A stretch of DNA of 64,000 nt. It comes from Thauera butanivorans NBRC 103042 (GTDB lineage Bacteria > Pseudomonadota > Gammaproteobacteria > Burkholderiales > Rhodocyclaceae). A program made the position numbers and the translations under genes. Under the pieces are notes generated by a model that was given only the letters and a program-made list of their open reading frames with translations, did no database searches and had not been told where the DNA came from. Shown piece after piece: positions 9,149 through 18,588 of the stretch. The stretch lies in NCBI RefSeq assembly GCF_001591165.1, contig NZ_BCUG01000010.1, positions 1-64,000 of the forward strand, read 5' to 3'. Position 1 is the stretch's first letter. Every line of letters begins with the position of its first letter.

Positions 9149-9778
9149 TCAGCGCAGGCCGGCGGCGAAGTCCGCAACGGCCTTCATTTCGGCGTCGGTC
9201 ATCTTCAGCGCGATCATGCGCATCATGCGGTTCGGGTCGTTCTCGCGGCCACCGTCGCGGAAGGCCTTGAGCTGGGCTTCGGTGTATTCGGCGAACTGGC
9301 CGGCGATGCGCGGATATTGCGCCGGCAGGCCGGCACCGGCAGGACCGTGACAGGCGGCACAGGCAGGAACGCCCTTGGACGCGATGCCGCCGCGCCAGAT
9401 GCTCTGGCCGAGTTCGATGGTGTCGAGGCTCTTCGCCGGCTCGGGTTGCAGTTCGAAGGAGGCGAAATACTGGGCCAGCGCGCGCATGTCGGCTTCTTCG
9501 AGGCTGTCCACCATTGCCGTCATGACCGCGTTTTCGCGTGCCGGGGGCTCGCCGTTCCAGCCCTTGAACTCGCGCAGCTGCTTGTAGAGGTAGTCCTCAT
9601 GCTGCCCCGCGATCTTCGGGTTGGCTGACAGCTGGCTGTTGCCATCCGTGCCGTGACAGGCGACGCAGAGGGTTTCGACAGTCTGTTTCGCCTTGGCGAG
9701 GTCCGGAGCCTGTTCCTGGGCCTGCAGGCCACCGGTGACGAGCAGCAGGGACGAGAGCAGCAGGGAACGCTTGGTCAT
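9149..9778 (-). CDS. Cytochrome c4, dihaem periplasmic electron carrier
   Basis: A periplasmic dihaem c-type cytochrome that passes electrons to terminal oxidases, usually of the cbb3 type. The 209 residues begin with a Sec signal peptide (1-20, ending LQAQ). There are two haem attachment sites, CVACH near 38-42 and CAACH near 140-144, each followed by methionine-containing ligand segments (AMVD and NRMMRMIA). The two halves are clearly homologous, as in cytochrome c4. It has its own terminator. It is divergent from engB, with a TATAGAAT-like box on the minus strand about 50 bases upstream. Confidence 0.93.
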   Translation of the reverse strand: MTKRSLLLSSLLLVTGGLQAQEQAPDLAKAKQTVETLCVACHGTDGNSQLSANPKIAGQHEDYLYKQLREFKGWNGEPPARENAVMTAMVDSLEEADMRALAQYFASFELQPEPAKSLDTIELGQSIWRGGIASKGVPACAACHGPAGAGLPAQYPRIAGQFAEYTEAQLKAFRDGGRENDPNRMMRMIALKMTDAEMKAVADFAAGLR

Positions 9779-9900
9779 GATGTCCTCGGAAAGCCGTGAG
9801 TGATTGTTTCAAACGCGGTATTCTATAACAGGAAACCCGCCTTGCGCGACGCGATGTGGGCTTTGTGGCGCATCCGCCCGGTCTTTTGTCCTCTTTTTTC

Positions 9901-10584
9901 ATGCCCATCTTCCGCAACGCACAATTCGAGATATCGATCGCCAAGCCGTCCGGCCTGCCGCCGCCTTCCGGGGCGGAAATCGCCTTTGCGGGGCGCTCCA
10001 ATGCGGGCAAGTCGAGCGCGATCAACACGCTGGCCGGGCATGTCCGGCTGGCTTTCGTGTCGAAGACGCCGGGGCGAACCCAGTTGATCAACTTCTTCCG
10101 CCTCAACAGCGGCGCCTTGCTGGTCGACCTGCCGGGCTACGGTTATGCCGCGGTTCCCGAGAAGGTCCGGCGCGAGTGGCAGGGCCTGATCGAGCACTAT
10201 CTGCGCAAGCGGGAAAGCCTGATCGGCCTGGTGCTGATCATGGATTCGCGTCATCCCTTGACGCCGCTCGACCGCCAGATGATCGACTGGTTCGCGCCGT
10301 CGGGGCGGCCGATGCACGTGTTGCTGACCAAGAGCGACAAGCTGTCGCGCGGCGCGGCCAGCGCGGTGCTGCAGGACGTGCGGCGCCAGCTCGCGCCGCT
10401 GGGACCGCAGGTGACGGTCCAGCTCTTCTCCAGCCTGAAGAAAACGGGGGTCGAGGATGCCGAACGCGTCATCGGCGGCTGGCTCGGTCTGGCCGGGGCG
10501 GATGCCGGGCTGGCGGCCCCGTCCGGGGACCGGGCGGAGGAGGGGCAAATAAAAACCCCCGACCAGGGGAGTAGCCGGGGGTGA
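9901..10584 (+). CDS. engB: Ribosome biogenesis GTP-binding protein YihA/YsxC (EngB)
   Basis: An essential-type GTPase needed for assembly of the large ribosomal subunit. From the ATG at 9901 it has 227 residues. The G motifs are clear: GRSNAGKSS at 31-39 (G1), KTPGRTQ near 56 (G2), DLPGYG near 77 (G3) and TKSDKL near 143 (G4), with SSLKKTG near the end as G5. An upstream in-frame ATG at 9856 would add 15 residues without family support. The last codons, a low-complexity tail, overlap a stem that acts as a terminator on the opposite strand. Confidence 0.94.
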   Translation: MPIFRNAQFEISIAKPSGLPPPSGAEIAFAGRSNAGKSSAINTLAGHVRLAFVSKTPGRTQLINFFRLNSGALLVDLPGYGYAAVPEKVRREWQGLIEHYLRKRESLIGLVLIMDSRHPLTPLDRQMIDWFAPSGRPMHVLLTKSDKLSRGAASAVLQDVRRQLAPLGPQVTVQLFSSLKKTGVEDAERVIGGWLGLAGADAGLAAPSGDRAEEGQIKTPDQGSSRG

Positions 10585-10667
10585 AAAATGCCCCGCTGGC
10601 GCGAGGCACCCGCTCAGGGAGGTGAAGCGGGAGACGAAGCAGCACGCGAGCGTGCCACCGTCTGCTT
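10547..10667 (-). ncRNA. Candidate small RNA with C-rich hairpin loops, antisense to the engB 3' end
   Basis: On the minus strand three hairpins follow each other. The first is AAGCAG/CTGCTT with an inner CACGC/GCGTG stem (10667-10637). The second is CCCGCT/AGCGGG with the loop TCACCTCCCTG (10631-10609). The third is CCCCCG/CGGGGG with ACTCCCC in its loop, followed by TTTTTATTT (10581-10547), a typical Rho-independent terminator. No protein gene on that strand needs this terminator. The loops are complementary to Shine-Dalgarno sequences, as in several trans-acting sRNAs. A possible promoter upstream has GGAACTT (10698-10692) and TATCTT (10676-10671). Existence and ends are inferred. Confidence 0.5.
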
Positions 10668-10751
10668 GCTAAGATAAGACACTTTGCCCGGAAGTTCCGC
10701 TGCCAATGCGTTACTTCATGTGTTTCCGGCGTGTGCGGACACGCCGGCTAG

Positions 10752-12303
<1,552 letters not shown>

Positions 12304-12307
<4 letters not shown>

Positions 12308-12966
12308 CCCGCCAGCCGTCCGCCGAGCAGCCGGCCGAACTGGCGGCGAAGGTCCAGGATGGAAGCCAGCTTCATATCCACATAGGCCGGCGTGCGCAGG
12401 TTGCGGCTCACCAGCACGGTGCGCATTCCCAGCCGTTTCGCGGTGCGCAGATTGACGGCCGAATCTTCCAGCATCACGCAGCGGGCCGGGTCCAGGCGCC
12501 GCGAGGACAGCAGCTTGCGGTAGCCGCGGATGCCGGGCTTGGGGTGGTAATCCAGATCCTCGATGGCGATCACGTCCTCGAACAGCTCGTGGATGCCCAT
12601 CAGCCCCAGCACGGCCATGGCGTAGTGGCGCGGCGCGTTCGAGAATACGAAGCGGCGGCCGGGCAGCTTGCGCAGCATGCCGCGCAGCGCACGGTCGAAC
12701 ACCATCATCTCGTGCAGGCGGTCGAAGCGATGCGTCTCGACCAGGAAATGCGCCGGGTCGGTGCCGTGGTGGCGCATCATGCCGAGCAGGGTGGCGCCGT
12801 AGCGGCGCCAGTAGTTCATCCGCAGGGCATTGGCGTCCTCGGGGGACAGCGACAGGTGCTGTTCGAGATAAGCCGTCATGCTGCGGTTGATGTGCGGAAA
12901 GATGTGCGGGCTGGCGTTGTGCAGCGTGTTGTCGAGGTCGAACAGCCAGACGGTGCGGTTGGGCAT
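12304..12966 (-). CDS. HAD-superfamily pyrimidine 5'-nucleotidase-like hydrolase
   Basis: A 220-residue HAD phosphatase of the subfamily annotated as pyrimidine 5'-nucleotidase. Motif I is FDLDNTL at 9-15 with the nucleophile Asp, motif II is FVFSNAP, the motif III lysine is in YHPKPGIRGY, and motif IV is MLEDSAVNL. The helical cap lies between motifs I and II. It is 12 bases downstream of bioC on the same strand and probably co-transcribed. The true substrate is not evident from sequence. Confidence 0.85.
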
Positions 12967-12978
12967 GGTGGCGTCGGT

Positions 12979-13902
12979 TCAGCGTGGCGTGGGCCGGGGC
13001 TGGAAGCGGACGATGCTGCGGCCGTCCTCGGTGGTCTTCGGCGCGGCTTTCCAGGCATGGCCCTGGATGATCTCGAAGGTGGCGGGCAGCCGTCCGTCCC
13101 GGCGCAGGGCTTCGTAGGCGGCGCGCGCCTGTGCCCAGCCGGTACGGCCGGACAGGCCGCGCGGGCGGCCGACGGCGGCATTGGCGGCGCCGGTGGCGCG
13201 CAGGTCGGACAGCAGGCCATCGAGTTCGGAGTAGGTCAGCGTCAGCATCTCCATGTCCATCACCGGGTCGGCGAAGCCGGCCTTGACGAGGGCATCGCCC
13301 AGATCGTGCATGTCGATGAAGTGGTGCACGCGCTCGCCCGCCGTGCGGGGAAGGGCGTCGCGCAGTTCGCGCAGCGAATCGGGGCCGAGGGTGGAAAACA
13401 TCAGCAGGCCGCCGACTTCCAGCGTGCGGTGGATTTCCTGCAAGGCCGGCAAGGGATCGTCCAGTGCCGGCAGCATCAGGTTGGACCACACCAGGCCGAG
13501 GCTGCCGCGGGCGAAGGGCAGGCGGCGGGCGTCGGCGGCGACGTGGGGCAGGGGCGCAGCCTTGCCGCCGAGCAGGCGGCGCAGCAAGCCGGGAGCGGGT
13601 GCGCCGTCGCGCAGGCGCTGGCCGGCGCGGGCCAGCATCGGCATGGCGAAATCGGCCGCCAGCACACAGGCCTGGGGGAAGCGTTGCGCCAGGCGGGGCA
13701 GGTCGGCGCCGGTGCCGCAGCCGAGGTCGAGCACGCGCTTCGGCTCGATGCGGATGTAGTCGAGGCGCTCGTCCATCCGGCGTGCGATTTCGCGTACCAG
13801 GACGTCGGCACCGTCGGCCGTCGCCGCGGCGCGGGCGAAGCGGCGGCGCAACAGGCCGTGGTCGAGCGCGAAGTCCGCGTCGCTGCCGCCCGTTTCGCTC
13901 AT
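12979..13902 (-). CDS. bioC: Malonyl-[ACP] O-methyltransferase BioC-like
   Basis: A class I SAM methyltransferase that probably methylates malonyl-ACP at the entry to biotin synthesis. From the ATG at 13902, preceded by GGAG, the protein has 307 residues. The SAM motif VLDLGCGTGADLPRLA lies near 65-80, LAADFAMPML marks the second strand, and WSNLMLPALDDPLPALQEIH matches the BioC region after motif IV. TLGPDSLRELRDAL is also typical of BioC. No other bio genes are in this window, so the assignment rests on sequence; a more general methyltransferase role is the alternative. Confidence 0.78.
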   Translation of the reverse strand: MSETGGSDADFALDHGLLRRRFARAAATADGADVLVREIARRMDERLDYIRIEPKRVLDLGCGTGADLPRLAQRFPQACVLAADFAMPMLARAGQRLRDGAPAPGLLRRLLGGKAAPLPHVAADARRLPFARGSLGLVWSNLMLPALDDPLPALQEIHRTLEVGGLLMFSTLGPDSLRELRDALPRTAGERVHHFIDMHDLGDALVKAGFADPVMDMEMLTLTYSELDGLLSDLRATGAANAAVGRPRGLSGRTGWAQARAAYEALRRDGRLPATFEIIQGHAWKAAPKTTEDGRSIVRFQPRPTPR

Positions 13903-13974
13903 CGCGCACTCCGGTGACGGGAAAAGTCCGCGACCTTGCCGGCGCGGGCTGTGGCCGTGTCGCGTTGGTCGGTG

Positions 13975-14016
13975 TTGATCAAAGTCATTGTCATTTTTGG
14001 CGCGGGGGGCTGTAAT
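13975..14016 (+). promoter_or_regulatory. FNR/ANR-type box with -10 element upstream of comF
   Basis: TTGATCAAAGTCAT at 13975-13988 has one perfect and one partial FNR half-site. A TGTAAT -10 box follows at 14011-14016. The box centre is about 41.5 bases from the predicted start site, the classic class II activator position. A second similar sequence, TTGATCAAAATC, starts at 14040 and overlaps the start codon region. Confidence 0.4.
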
Positions 14017-14039
14017 GGCGAACCCTGAATGTTCTGCCA

Positions 14040-14771
14040 TTGATCAAAATCTTGTCAAACCGAGTCCGAAGCCTGCGCCGTCTGCTGGCCCGCGTGCTGG
14101 ATGCCCTGATGCCGCAGGATTGCCTCGTCTGCGGCGAGGCGGCAGAGGCGTGCGGTGTTTGTGCGGCCTGCCTGGCCGAAATGCCGAGGCGGCCGCCCTG
14201 CGCGTGTCCGGTTTGCGCCCTGCCGGGGCTGGATGGCGGACCCTGCGGGCAATGCCTGCGCGAGCCGCCGGCCTATGATGCGACACTGGCCTTGTTCGAC
14301 TACGTGTTCCCGGTCGATGTGCTGGTGCTCGCGCTCAAGTATCGGCACCAGTTGAGCGTGGCCACTTTCCTCGCTGCCGAGCTGCGTGAGCTCGGCGGAC
14401 CGCTCGCGGCCGATGTCGACTTCATCCTGCCGATGCCCTTGCATGCACGCAGGCTGGCCGAGCGCGGCTTCAACCAGGCGGTGGAGCTTGCGCGTCCGCT
14501 GGCGCGCGAGCAAGCCTTGCCGATGGAGCTGGCCTGTGCGCGCAAGCTGCGCGACACGCCGCCGCAGGCTTCGCTGAGCCGCGACGAGCGCCTGCTGAGT
14601 CCGGCCGGTGCCTTCTGCTGCGATCGCGCACTGGATGGCCTGCACGTGCTGGTGGTCGATGACGTGATGACCACGGGGGCGACGCTGGGCGAACTGGCGC
14701 GCTGCCTGAAGGCGCAGGGCGCGGCACGGGTCACGAATCTGGTCGTCGCCCGCACGCCGGCGCCGGCCTGA
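14040..14771 (+). CDS. comF: ComF family protein (phosphoribosyltransferase-like)
   Basis: A ComF/GntX-like protein; ComF is linked to DNA uptake in naturally competent bacteria, though its exact reaction is unsettled. The 243 residues start with a zinc-ribbon region rich in CxxC pairs (CLVC, CAAC, CPVC, CGQC) and end with a PRTase domain carrying the PRPP-binding motif VLVVDDVMTTGATL near 205-218. The start is uncertain: TTG at 14040 gives MIKILSN, and a second TTG is four codons later. No ATG fits. trmL follows after 50 bases. Confidence 0.85.
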   Translation: MIKILSNRVRSLRRLLARVLDALMPQDCLVCGEAAEACGVCAACLAEMPRRPPCACPVCALPGLDGGPCGQCLREPPAYDATLALFDYVFPVDVLVLALKYRHQLSVATFLAAELRELGGPLAADVDFILPMPLHARRLAERGFNQAVELARPLAREQALPMELACARKLRDTPPQASLSRDERLLSPAGAFCCDRALDGLHVLVVDDVMTTGATLGELARCLKAQGAARVTNLVVARTPAPA

Positions 14772-14821
14772 GCTACAGTGCCGGCTTCGCGCGCAAGGCG
14801 CTGTCTGCCACTTCCGTCCCG

Positions 14822-15301
14822 ATGTTCGAGATCGTCCTCTATCAGCCCGAGATTCCGCCCAACACCGGCAACGTCATTCGCCTCGCCGCCAATACCGGCA
14901 GCCGCCTCCACCTGATCGAGCCGCTGGGCTTCGACCTGTCCGACAAGCAACTGGCACGCGCGGGGCTGGACTATCACGACCTGACCTGCGTCACCGTGCA
15001 TCCGGATTGGGCGCAGTGCCACGCGGCGCTGGCAGGGCGGCGCTTCTTCGCGCTGTCGACCCGGGGCACACGGCGGCACGACGCTGTGGCTTACCGCGAC
15101 GGCGACGTGTTCGTGTTCGGGCCGGAGAGCCGCGGCCTGCCGGCGGAGTTGCTGGCAGCTTTCGAGCCCGAGGCGCGCATCCGCATCCCGATGCGGCCGA
15201 CCAACCGCAGCGTCAATCTGTCGAATGCGGTGGCGGTGGTGGTCTATGAGGCCTGGCGCCAGCAAGGATTCGCCGGCGCAGTCCAGGCGGGGCTGCCTTA
15301 G
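14822..15301 (+). CDS. trmL: tRNA (cytidine(34)-2'-O)-methyltransferase TrmL
   Basis: A SPOUT methyltransferase that 2'-O-methylates the wobble base of tRNA-Leu isoacceptors. The 159 residues match the minimal TrmL. PEIPPNTGNVIRLAANTG near 9-26, FGPESRGLP near 99 and IPMRPTNRSVNLSNAVAVV near 120-138 form the knot and SAM site. It is next to comF and convergent with gpsA, an order common in betaproteobacteria. Confidence 0.95.
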   Translation: MFEIVLYQPEIPPNTGNVIRLAANTGSRLHLIEPLGFDLSDKQLARAGLDYHDLTCVTVHPDWAQCHAALAGRRFFALSTRGTRRHDAVAYRDGDVFVFGPESRGLPAELLAAFEPEARIRIPMRPTNRSVNLSNAVAVVVYEAWRQQGFAGAVQAGLP

Positions 15302-15340
15302 GCGGGACCGCCTTGGGCGGGGCCGTCCAAGGCAGGCGTC

Positions 15341-16360
15341 TCATTCGTGGCGCGGGTCGCGCGCCAGCAGTTTCTCGACCGCGCCGCGCGCATCGAGGCC
15401 GTGATGCAGCAAGGCATCGACGGCTTCGCAGATCGGCATCTCGACGCCATGGAGCCGGGCCAGACCGACGACTTCGCGCGCGGTGGAGACGCCTTCGGCA
15501 ACGTGGCCGAGGTCGCGCAGGATGTCGGCCAGCGTGCTGCCCTTGGCGAGCTCCAGGCCGACGCGGCGGTTGCGCGAGAGGTTGCCGGTGCAGGTGAGGA
15601 TCAGGTCGCCCATGCCGGTCAGGCCCATCAGTGTTTCGCTGCTGCCGCCGAGTGCAATGGCGAGGCGGGAGATTTCGGCCAGGCCGCGGGTGATCAGCGC
15701 GGCGCGGGCGTTGAGGCCGAAGCCCATGCCGTCCGAGACGCCGGCGGCGATGGCCATGACGTTCTTGACCGCACCACCGATCTCGCAGCCGACGACGTCG
15801 GTATTGGCGTAGATGCGCAGGCGCGGCTGGTGCAGGGCCGCCACCCAGTGGTGGGCGAAGGCCGCATCGGCGGCGGCGAGGGTGATCGCGGTCGGCAGGC
15901 CGCGCGCGACTTCGGCGGCGAAGCTGGGGCCGGTCAGCACGCCGCTGGCGGCCGCGTCGCCGAGCTCTTCGGCGACGATTTCGTGCGGCAGCCGCCCGCT
16001 TCCGGCTTCGAGCCCCTTGCAGGCCCACAGCAAGGGCGTGCCGGGCTGCAGGCGGTGGAGCGCGCGCGCGGCGTCCCGCAGGCCGGCCAGCGGCGTGACC
16101 ACCAGGTGGAGATCGGCGCCTCGTGCCGCATGCGAGAAATCGGTTTCGAAGTGCAGTGCGTTGCTGAGGCGGATGTCGGGCAGATAGCGGCGGTTCTCGT
16201 GCGTCAGGGCGAGCGCCCGCAGGTGTTCCGCATCCCGCCCCCACAGGCATACCTCATGGGCGGCGCTGAAGGCCTGGGCCAGCGCGGTGCCCCATGCGCC
16301 CGCGCCGAAGACGGCGATGCGGCGGCGTCTGCTGTGCTGCTTGTCGGGCGTGGCGGTCAC
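15341..16360 (-). CDS. gpsA: Glycerol-3-phosphate dehydrogenase [NAD(P)+]
   Basis: Reduces dihydroxyacetone phosphate to sn-glycerol 3-phosphate for phospholipid synthesis. The 339 residues have the NAD(P) motif GAGAWGTALAQAF near 20-32, LTGPSFAAEVARGLPTA near 143, the catalytic lysine in GGAVKNVMAIAAGVSDG near 205, and GLTGMGDLILTCTG further on. Its start overlaps the stop of the SH3 protein gene by four bases. It is the last gene of the rhodanese-grxC-secB-SH3-gpsA set. Confidence 0.96.
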   Translation of the reverse strand: MTATPDKQHSRRRRIAVFGAGAWGTALAQAFSAAHEVCLWGRDAEHLRALALTHENRRYLPDIRLSNALHFETDFSHAARGADLHLVVTPLAGLRDAARALHRLQPGTPLLWACKGLEAGSGRLPHEIVAEELGDAAASGVLTGPSFAAEVARGLPTAITLAAADAAFAHHWVAALHQPRLRIYANTDVVGCEIGGAVKNVMAIAAGVSDGMGFGLNARAALITRGLAEISRLAIALGGSSETLMGLTGMGDLILTCTGNLSRNRRVGLELAKGSTLADILRDLGHVAEGVSTAREVVGLARLHGVEMPICEAVDALLHHGLDARGAVEKLLARDPRHE

Positions 16361-16827
16361 AGCCCCCAGACCTCGTTGATGCGGATGTAGCCTTCGTCGC
16401 CGTCCCGATGGCGCACCTTGGCCCAGCCGAGCGAAGGCGCTTCGACCAGGTCGAGCACGACGTTGCGGATCGCCTCGAAGCTGGGTGCCGCGTCGTCGCG
16501 GGCTTCACGCCGGATGACGGCGCGTTCCGCGGTGACGAGCACGGTGCGGCGGTTGGAGAGCACACGGCTTTCCAGCCAGTTCAGGGAGCCGCCGGGCTCG
16601 CGCACCTTGACCCACTTGTCGAGCCTGACGACGACTTCGACCGGGGTGGCGGAGCGCAGGATGAAAAGGCGCTTGCCCTGCTCCGAAGGGGTGTCGTACA
16701 GGATTGCCTGCTCGGTCAGCGAGCGGAACTCGATCGCCTGCGCCAGCACCGGCCCCGCCACCACGCCGGCGAGCAAGGCGAGCATCGTGATCAGGCGGGG
16801 CAGCATGGAGCGGCGCAGGTGTGTCAT
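16357..16827 (-). CDS. Secreted SH3-like domain protein
   Basis: A 156-residue exported protein. It has a signal peptide (about 1-29, hydrophobic LITMLALLAGVVAGPV ending LAQA) and one or two bacterial SH3-like modules: ILYDTPSEQGKRLFILR to KWVKVREPGG and ERAVIRREARDDA to LGWAKVRHRDGDEGYI. Such domains usually bind peptidoglycan or proteins in the periplasm; no catalytic residues are seen. The start is set at the ATG at 16827; a GTG at 16845 would overlap the secB stop in a coupled way and is also possible. It lies between secB and gpsA and overlaps gpsA by four bases. Confidence 0.75.
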   Translation of the reverse strand: MTHLRRSMLPRLITMLALLAGVVAGPVLAQAIEFRSLTEQAILYDTPSEQGKRLFILRSATPVEVVVRLDKWVKVREPGGSLNWLESRVLSNRRTVLVTAERAVIRREARDDAAPSFEAIRNVVLDLVEAPSLGWAKVRHRDGDEGYIRINEVWGL

Positions 16828-16841
16828 GGCGGCAGGCCTCG

Positions 16842-17303
16842 TCACTGGATCGGCGTTTCGCCCTGCTGCACGGTGGCCTGCTGGCGCTGCGACTGGTACA
16901 GCGCCTCGAAGTTGACCGGCGACAGCAGCACGGGCTGGAAGCCGGCGCGGGTGACGGCGTCCGACACGGCTTCGCGGGCATAGGGGAACAGGATGTTGGG
17001 GCAGCCGATCATCATCACAGGTTCGAGGTCGGCTTCGGGCACGTTGCGGATCTGGAAGATGCCGGCCTGGGCCACTTCGACCAGGAACAGCGTGCGGTCT
17101 TCGCCGATGGTGGCGGAGACGGTGACGGTGAGGGCGATCTCGTAGACGCCGTCGTCGATGTTCTTGCCTTCGGTACGGAGCTGGACATTGACTTGCGGCG
17201 CCTCGCGTTCGAGGTAGATCTGCGGGGCACCCGGCACTTCGACCGACAGGTCCTTGACGTACAGTTTTTCGATCGAGAAGACGGGTTGGGCGTTTTCAGA
17301 CAT
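16842..17303 (-). CDS. secB: Protein-export chaperone SecB
   Basis: A cytosolic tetrameric chaperone that keeps preproteins unfolded and hands them to SecA. At 153 residues it is full length, with the SecB signatures FSIEKLYVKDLSVEVPGAP at the N-terminus, DRTLFLVEVAQAGIF in the middle and CPNILFPYAREAVSDAVTRA further on. The grxC-secB-gpsA neighbourhood is conserved in this bacterial group. Confidence 0.97.
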   Translation of the reverse strand: MSENAQPVFSIEKLYVKDLSVEVPGAPQIYLEREAPQVNVQLRTEGKNIDDGVYEIALTVTVSATIGEDRTLFLVEVAQAGIFQIRNVPEADLEPVMMIGCPNILFPYAREAVSDAVTRAGFQPVLLSPVNFEALYQSQRQQATVQQGETPIQ

Positions 17304-17364
17304 GGGATGGGTATCCGGTGAGTGAGGATTGGATTGCAGGAAAGAGGACCACGAAAAGGAAGGC

Positions 17365-17634
17365 TCAGGCAGGTTCGCCGCGCAGCATCGGTTCGAGCTT
17401 GCCGGCGCGGTCGAGCGCCATCAGGTCATCACAGCCGCCGACATGGTAGCCGTCAATGAAGATCTGCGGAACCGTGCGGCGCCCGGTTTCCTCGATCATG
17501 CGCCCGCGCTGGGCGGGGTCGAGATCGGTGCGGATCTTGTCGATTTCCGTCACGCCCCTGCTGCGCAGCAGCTGTTCGGCGCGGATGCAGTAGGGGCAGG
17601 TCGCCGTGGCATACATGCGGATCGCGGCGGGCAT
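17365..17634 (-). CDS. grxC: Glutaredoxin 3
   Basis: A small dithiol glutaredoxin that reduces disulfides with glutathione. From the ATG at 17634 it has 89 residues, the usual size. The active site is CPYC in TATCPYCIRAEQLL, with the cis-proline motif RTVPQIFIDG and the glutathione-binding GGCDDLMALD. An ATG six bases upstream overlaps the rhodanese stop, but the GAGGA ribosome site is better spaced for 17634. It is translationally close to the rhodanese gene. Confidence 0.93.
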   Translation of the reverse strand: MPAAIRMYATATCPYCIRAEQLLRSRGVTEIDKIRTDLDPAQRGRMIEETGRRTVPQIFIDGYHVGGCDDLMALDRAGKLEPMLRGEPA

Positions 17635-17636
17635 GC

Positions 17637-18053
17637 TCATTTCCTCTTGCGGCTGACCGGCTGGCCGGCCTTCTGCCATTCCATCATGCCGCCGCGCAGG
17701 TTATAGATCTTCTCGAAGCCGGCCTTGCGCAACTGCGTGGCGGCCGAGGTCGAGCGTGTGCCGGTGGCGCAGCACAGGATCAGCGGATGGTGCTTCCACT
17801 TGTCCAGTTCGCCGCTGCGGCGCTCGAGGTCGCCGGCGGGAATGTGGCGGGCGTTGGGAATGTGGCCCTGGGCGTATTCGCCCTGGTCGCGCACGTCGAT
17901 GACGACGGCGTCTTCACGGTTGATCAGCATCGTGGCTTCGACGGGGGAAAGCTGGCCGTTGCCGCCCCGGCCGCGTGCCAGATCGACGAGCAGCCAGCTG
18001 CCGCTTGCGGCGGCCAGCGCCGCCCAATACCAGTTCTGTTGCAGGAATTCCAC
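17637..18053 (-). CDS. Membrane-anchored rhodanese-like protein
   Basis: A 138-residue protein with one N-terminal transmembrane helix (about 8-26) and a single rhodanese domain. The domain has VIDVRDQGEYAQGHIPNARHIP and the active-site cysteine loop CATGTRS, preceded by another Cys, followed by LRGGMMEWQKAG. It probably handles sulfane sulfur or persulfides at the membrane. It starts the grxC-secB-SH3-gpsA set, and the upstream ArsR-type regulator gene is only 32 bases away on the same strand. Confidence 0.9.
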   Translation of the reverse strand: MEFLQQNWYWAALAAASGSWLLVDLARGRGGNGQLSPVEATMLINREDAVVIDVRDQGEYAQGHIPNARHIPAGDLERRSGELDKWKHHPLILCCATGTRSTSAATQLRKAGFEKIYNLRGGMMEWQKAGQPVSRKRK

Positions 18054-18085
18054 GAAAAACGGTGCTCCGGTAAGGGGAAGGGAAA

Positions 18086-18415
18086 TCAGCCTTGCTCGTC
18101 ATCGACGCCGCAGAACACTTCGCGCATCAGCGCGATGAGCTGCAGCGTGCGCGGATCGCCGACGCGGTAATAGACGCGGTTGGCATCCTTGCGCGTCTGC
18201 AGCACGTCCTTGTCGCGCAGGATGGCGAGATGCTGCGAGATGTTGCTCTGCGAAGTGCCCACCGCATCGACGATGTCCTGCACGCAGACCTCGCCGTCGC
18301 CGAGCACGCACAGAATCTTCAGGCGCAGCGGATGGGCGATTGCCTTGAGCGCGCGCGCGGCGGTTTCTATGTGCTCGTTCTTGTCGATGAGCGTGAAGAT
18401 GTCGTCTTTGTTCAC
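18086..18415 (-). CDS. ArsR family transcriptional regulator
   Basis: A 109-residue winged-helix regulator. The HTH is clear: AHPLRLKILCVLGDGEVCV, then VGTSQSNISQHLAILRDKDVL as recognition helix and turn, then the wing RKDANRVYYRV. Cysteines near CVLGDGEVCV and VFCGVDD could sense metal, sulfur or redox state, but the classic ELCVCDL motif is absent. The start is GTG at 18415; the open frame upstream is not family-like. It lies upstream of and close to the rhodanese gene, so it may control that gene. A TATACT box (minus strand) lies just upstream. Confidence 0.85.
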   Translation of the reverse strand: MNKDDIFTLIDKNEHIETAARALKAIAHPLRLKILCVLGDGEVCVQDIVDAVGTSQSNISQHLAILRDKDVLQTRKDANRVYYRVGDPRTLQLIALMREVFCGVDDEQG

Positions 18416-18438
18416 GATAGGGCCGACGGGGCAAAGCG

Positions 18439-18452
18439 CTAGTATAAAATAG
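18439..18452. promoter_or_regulatory. AT-rich divergent promoter core between arsR-type gene and envC
   Basis: CTAGTATAAAATAG gives TATAAA on the plus strand and TATACT on the minus strand within a GC-rich surround. It lies between the divergent ArsR and EnvC-like genes and could serve either or both. Confidence 0.45.
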
Positions 18453-18588
18453 GCGCCTCTGTCTTGCGCGCTCGGGAAGGTGGCGGGTCGCCGCAGGGCG
18501 CGGATCCGGTCTTCGTTCGTGCCCGCTGGCCTCGTTCGGCTTTCTTCCTGCAACCTCGCTCATTCCCTTGAATCGGAATTCTCGCTTC

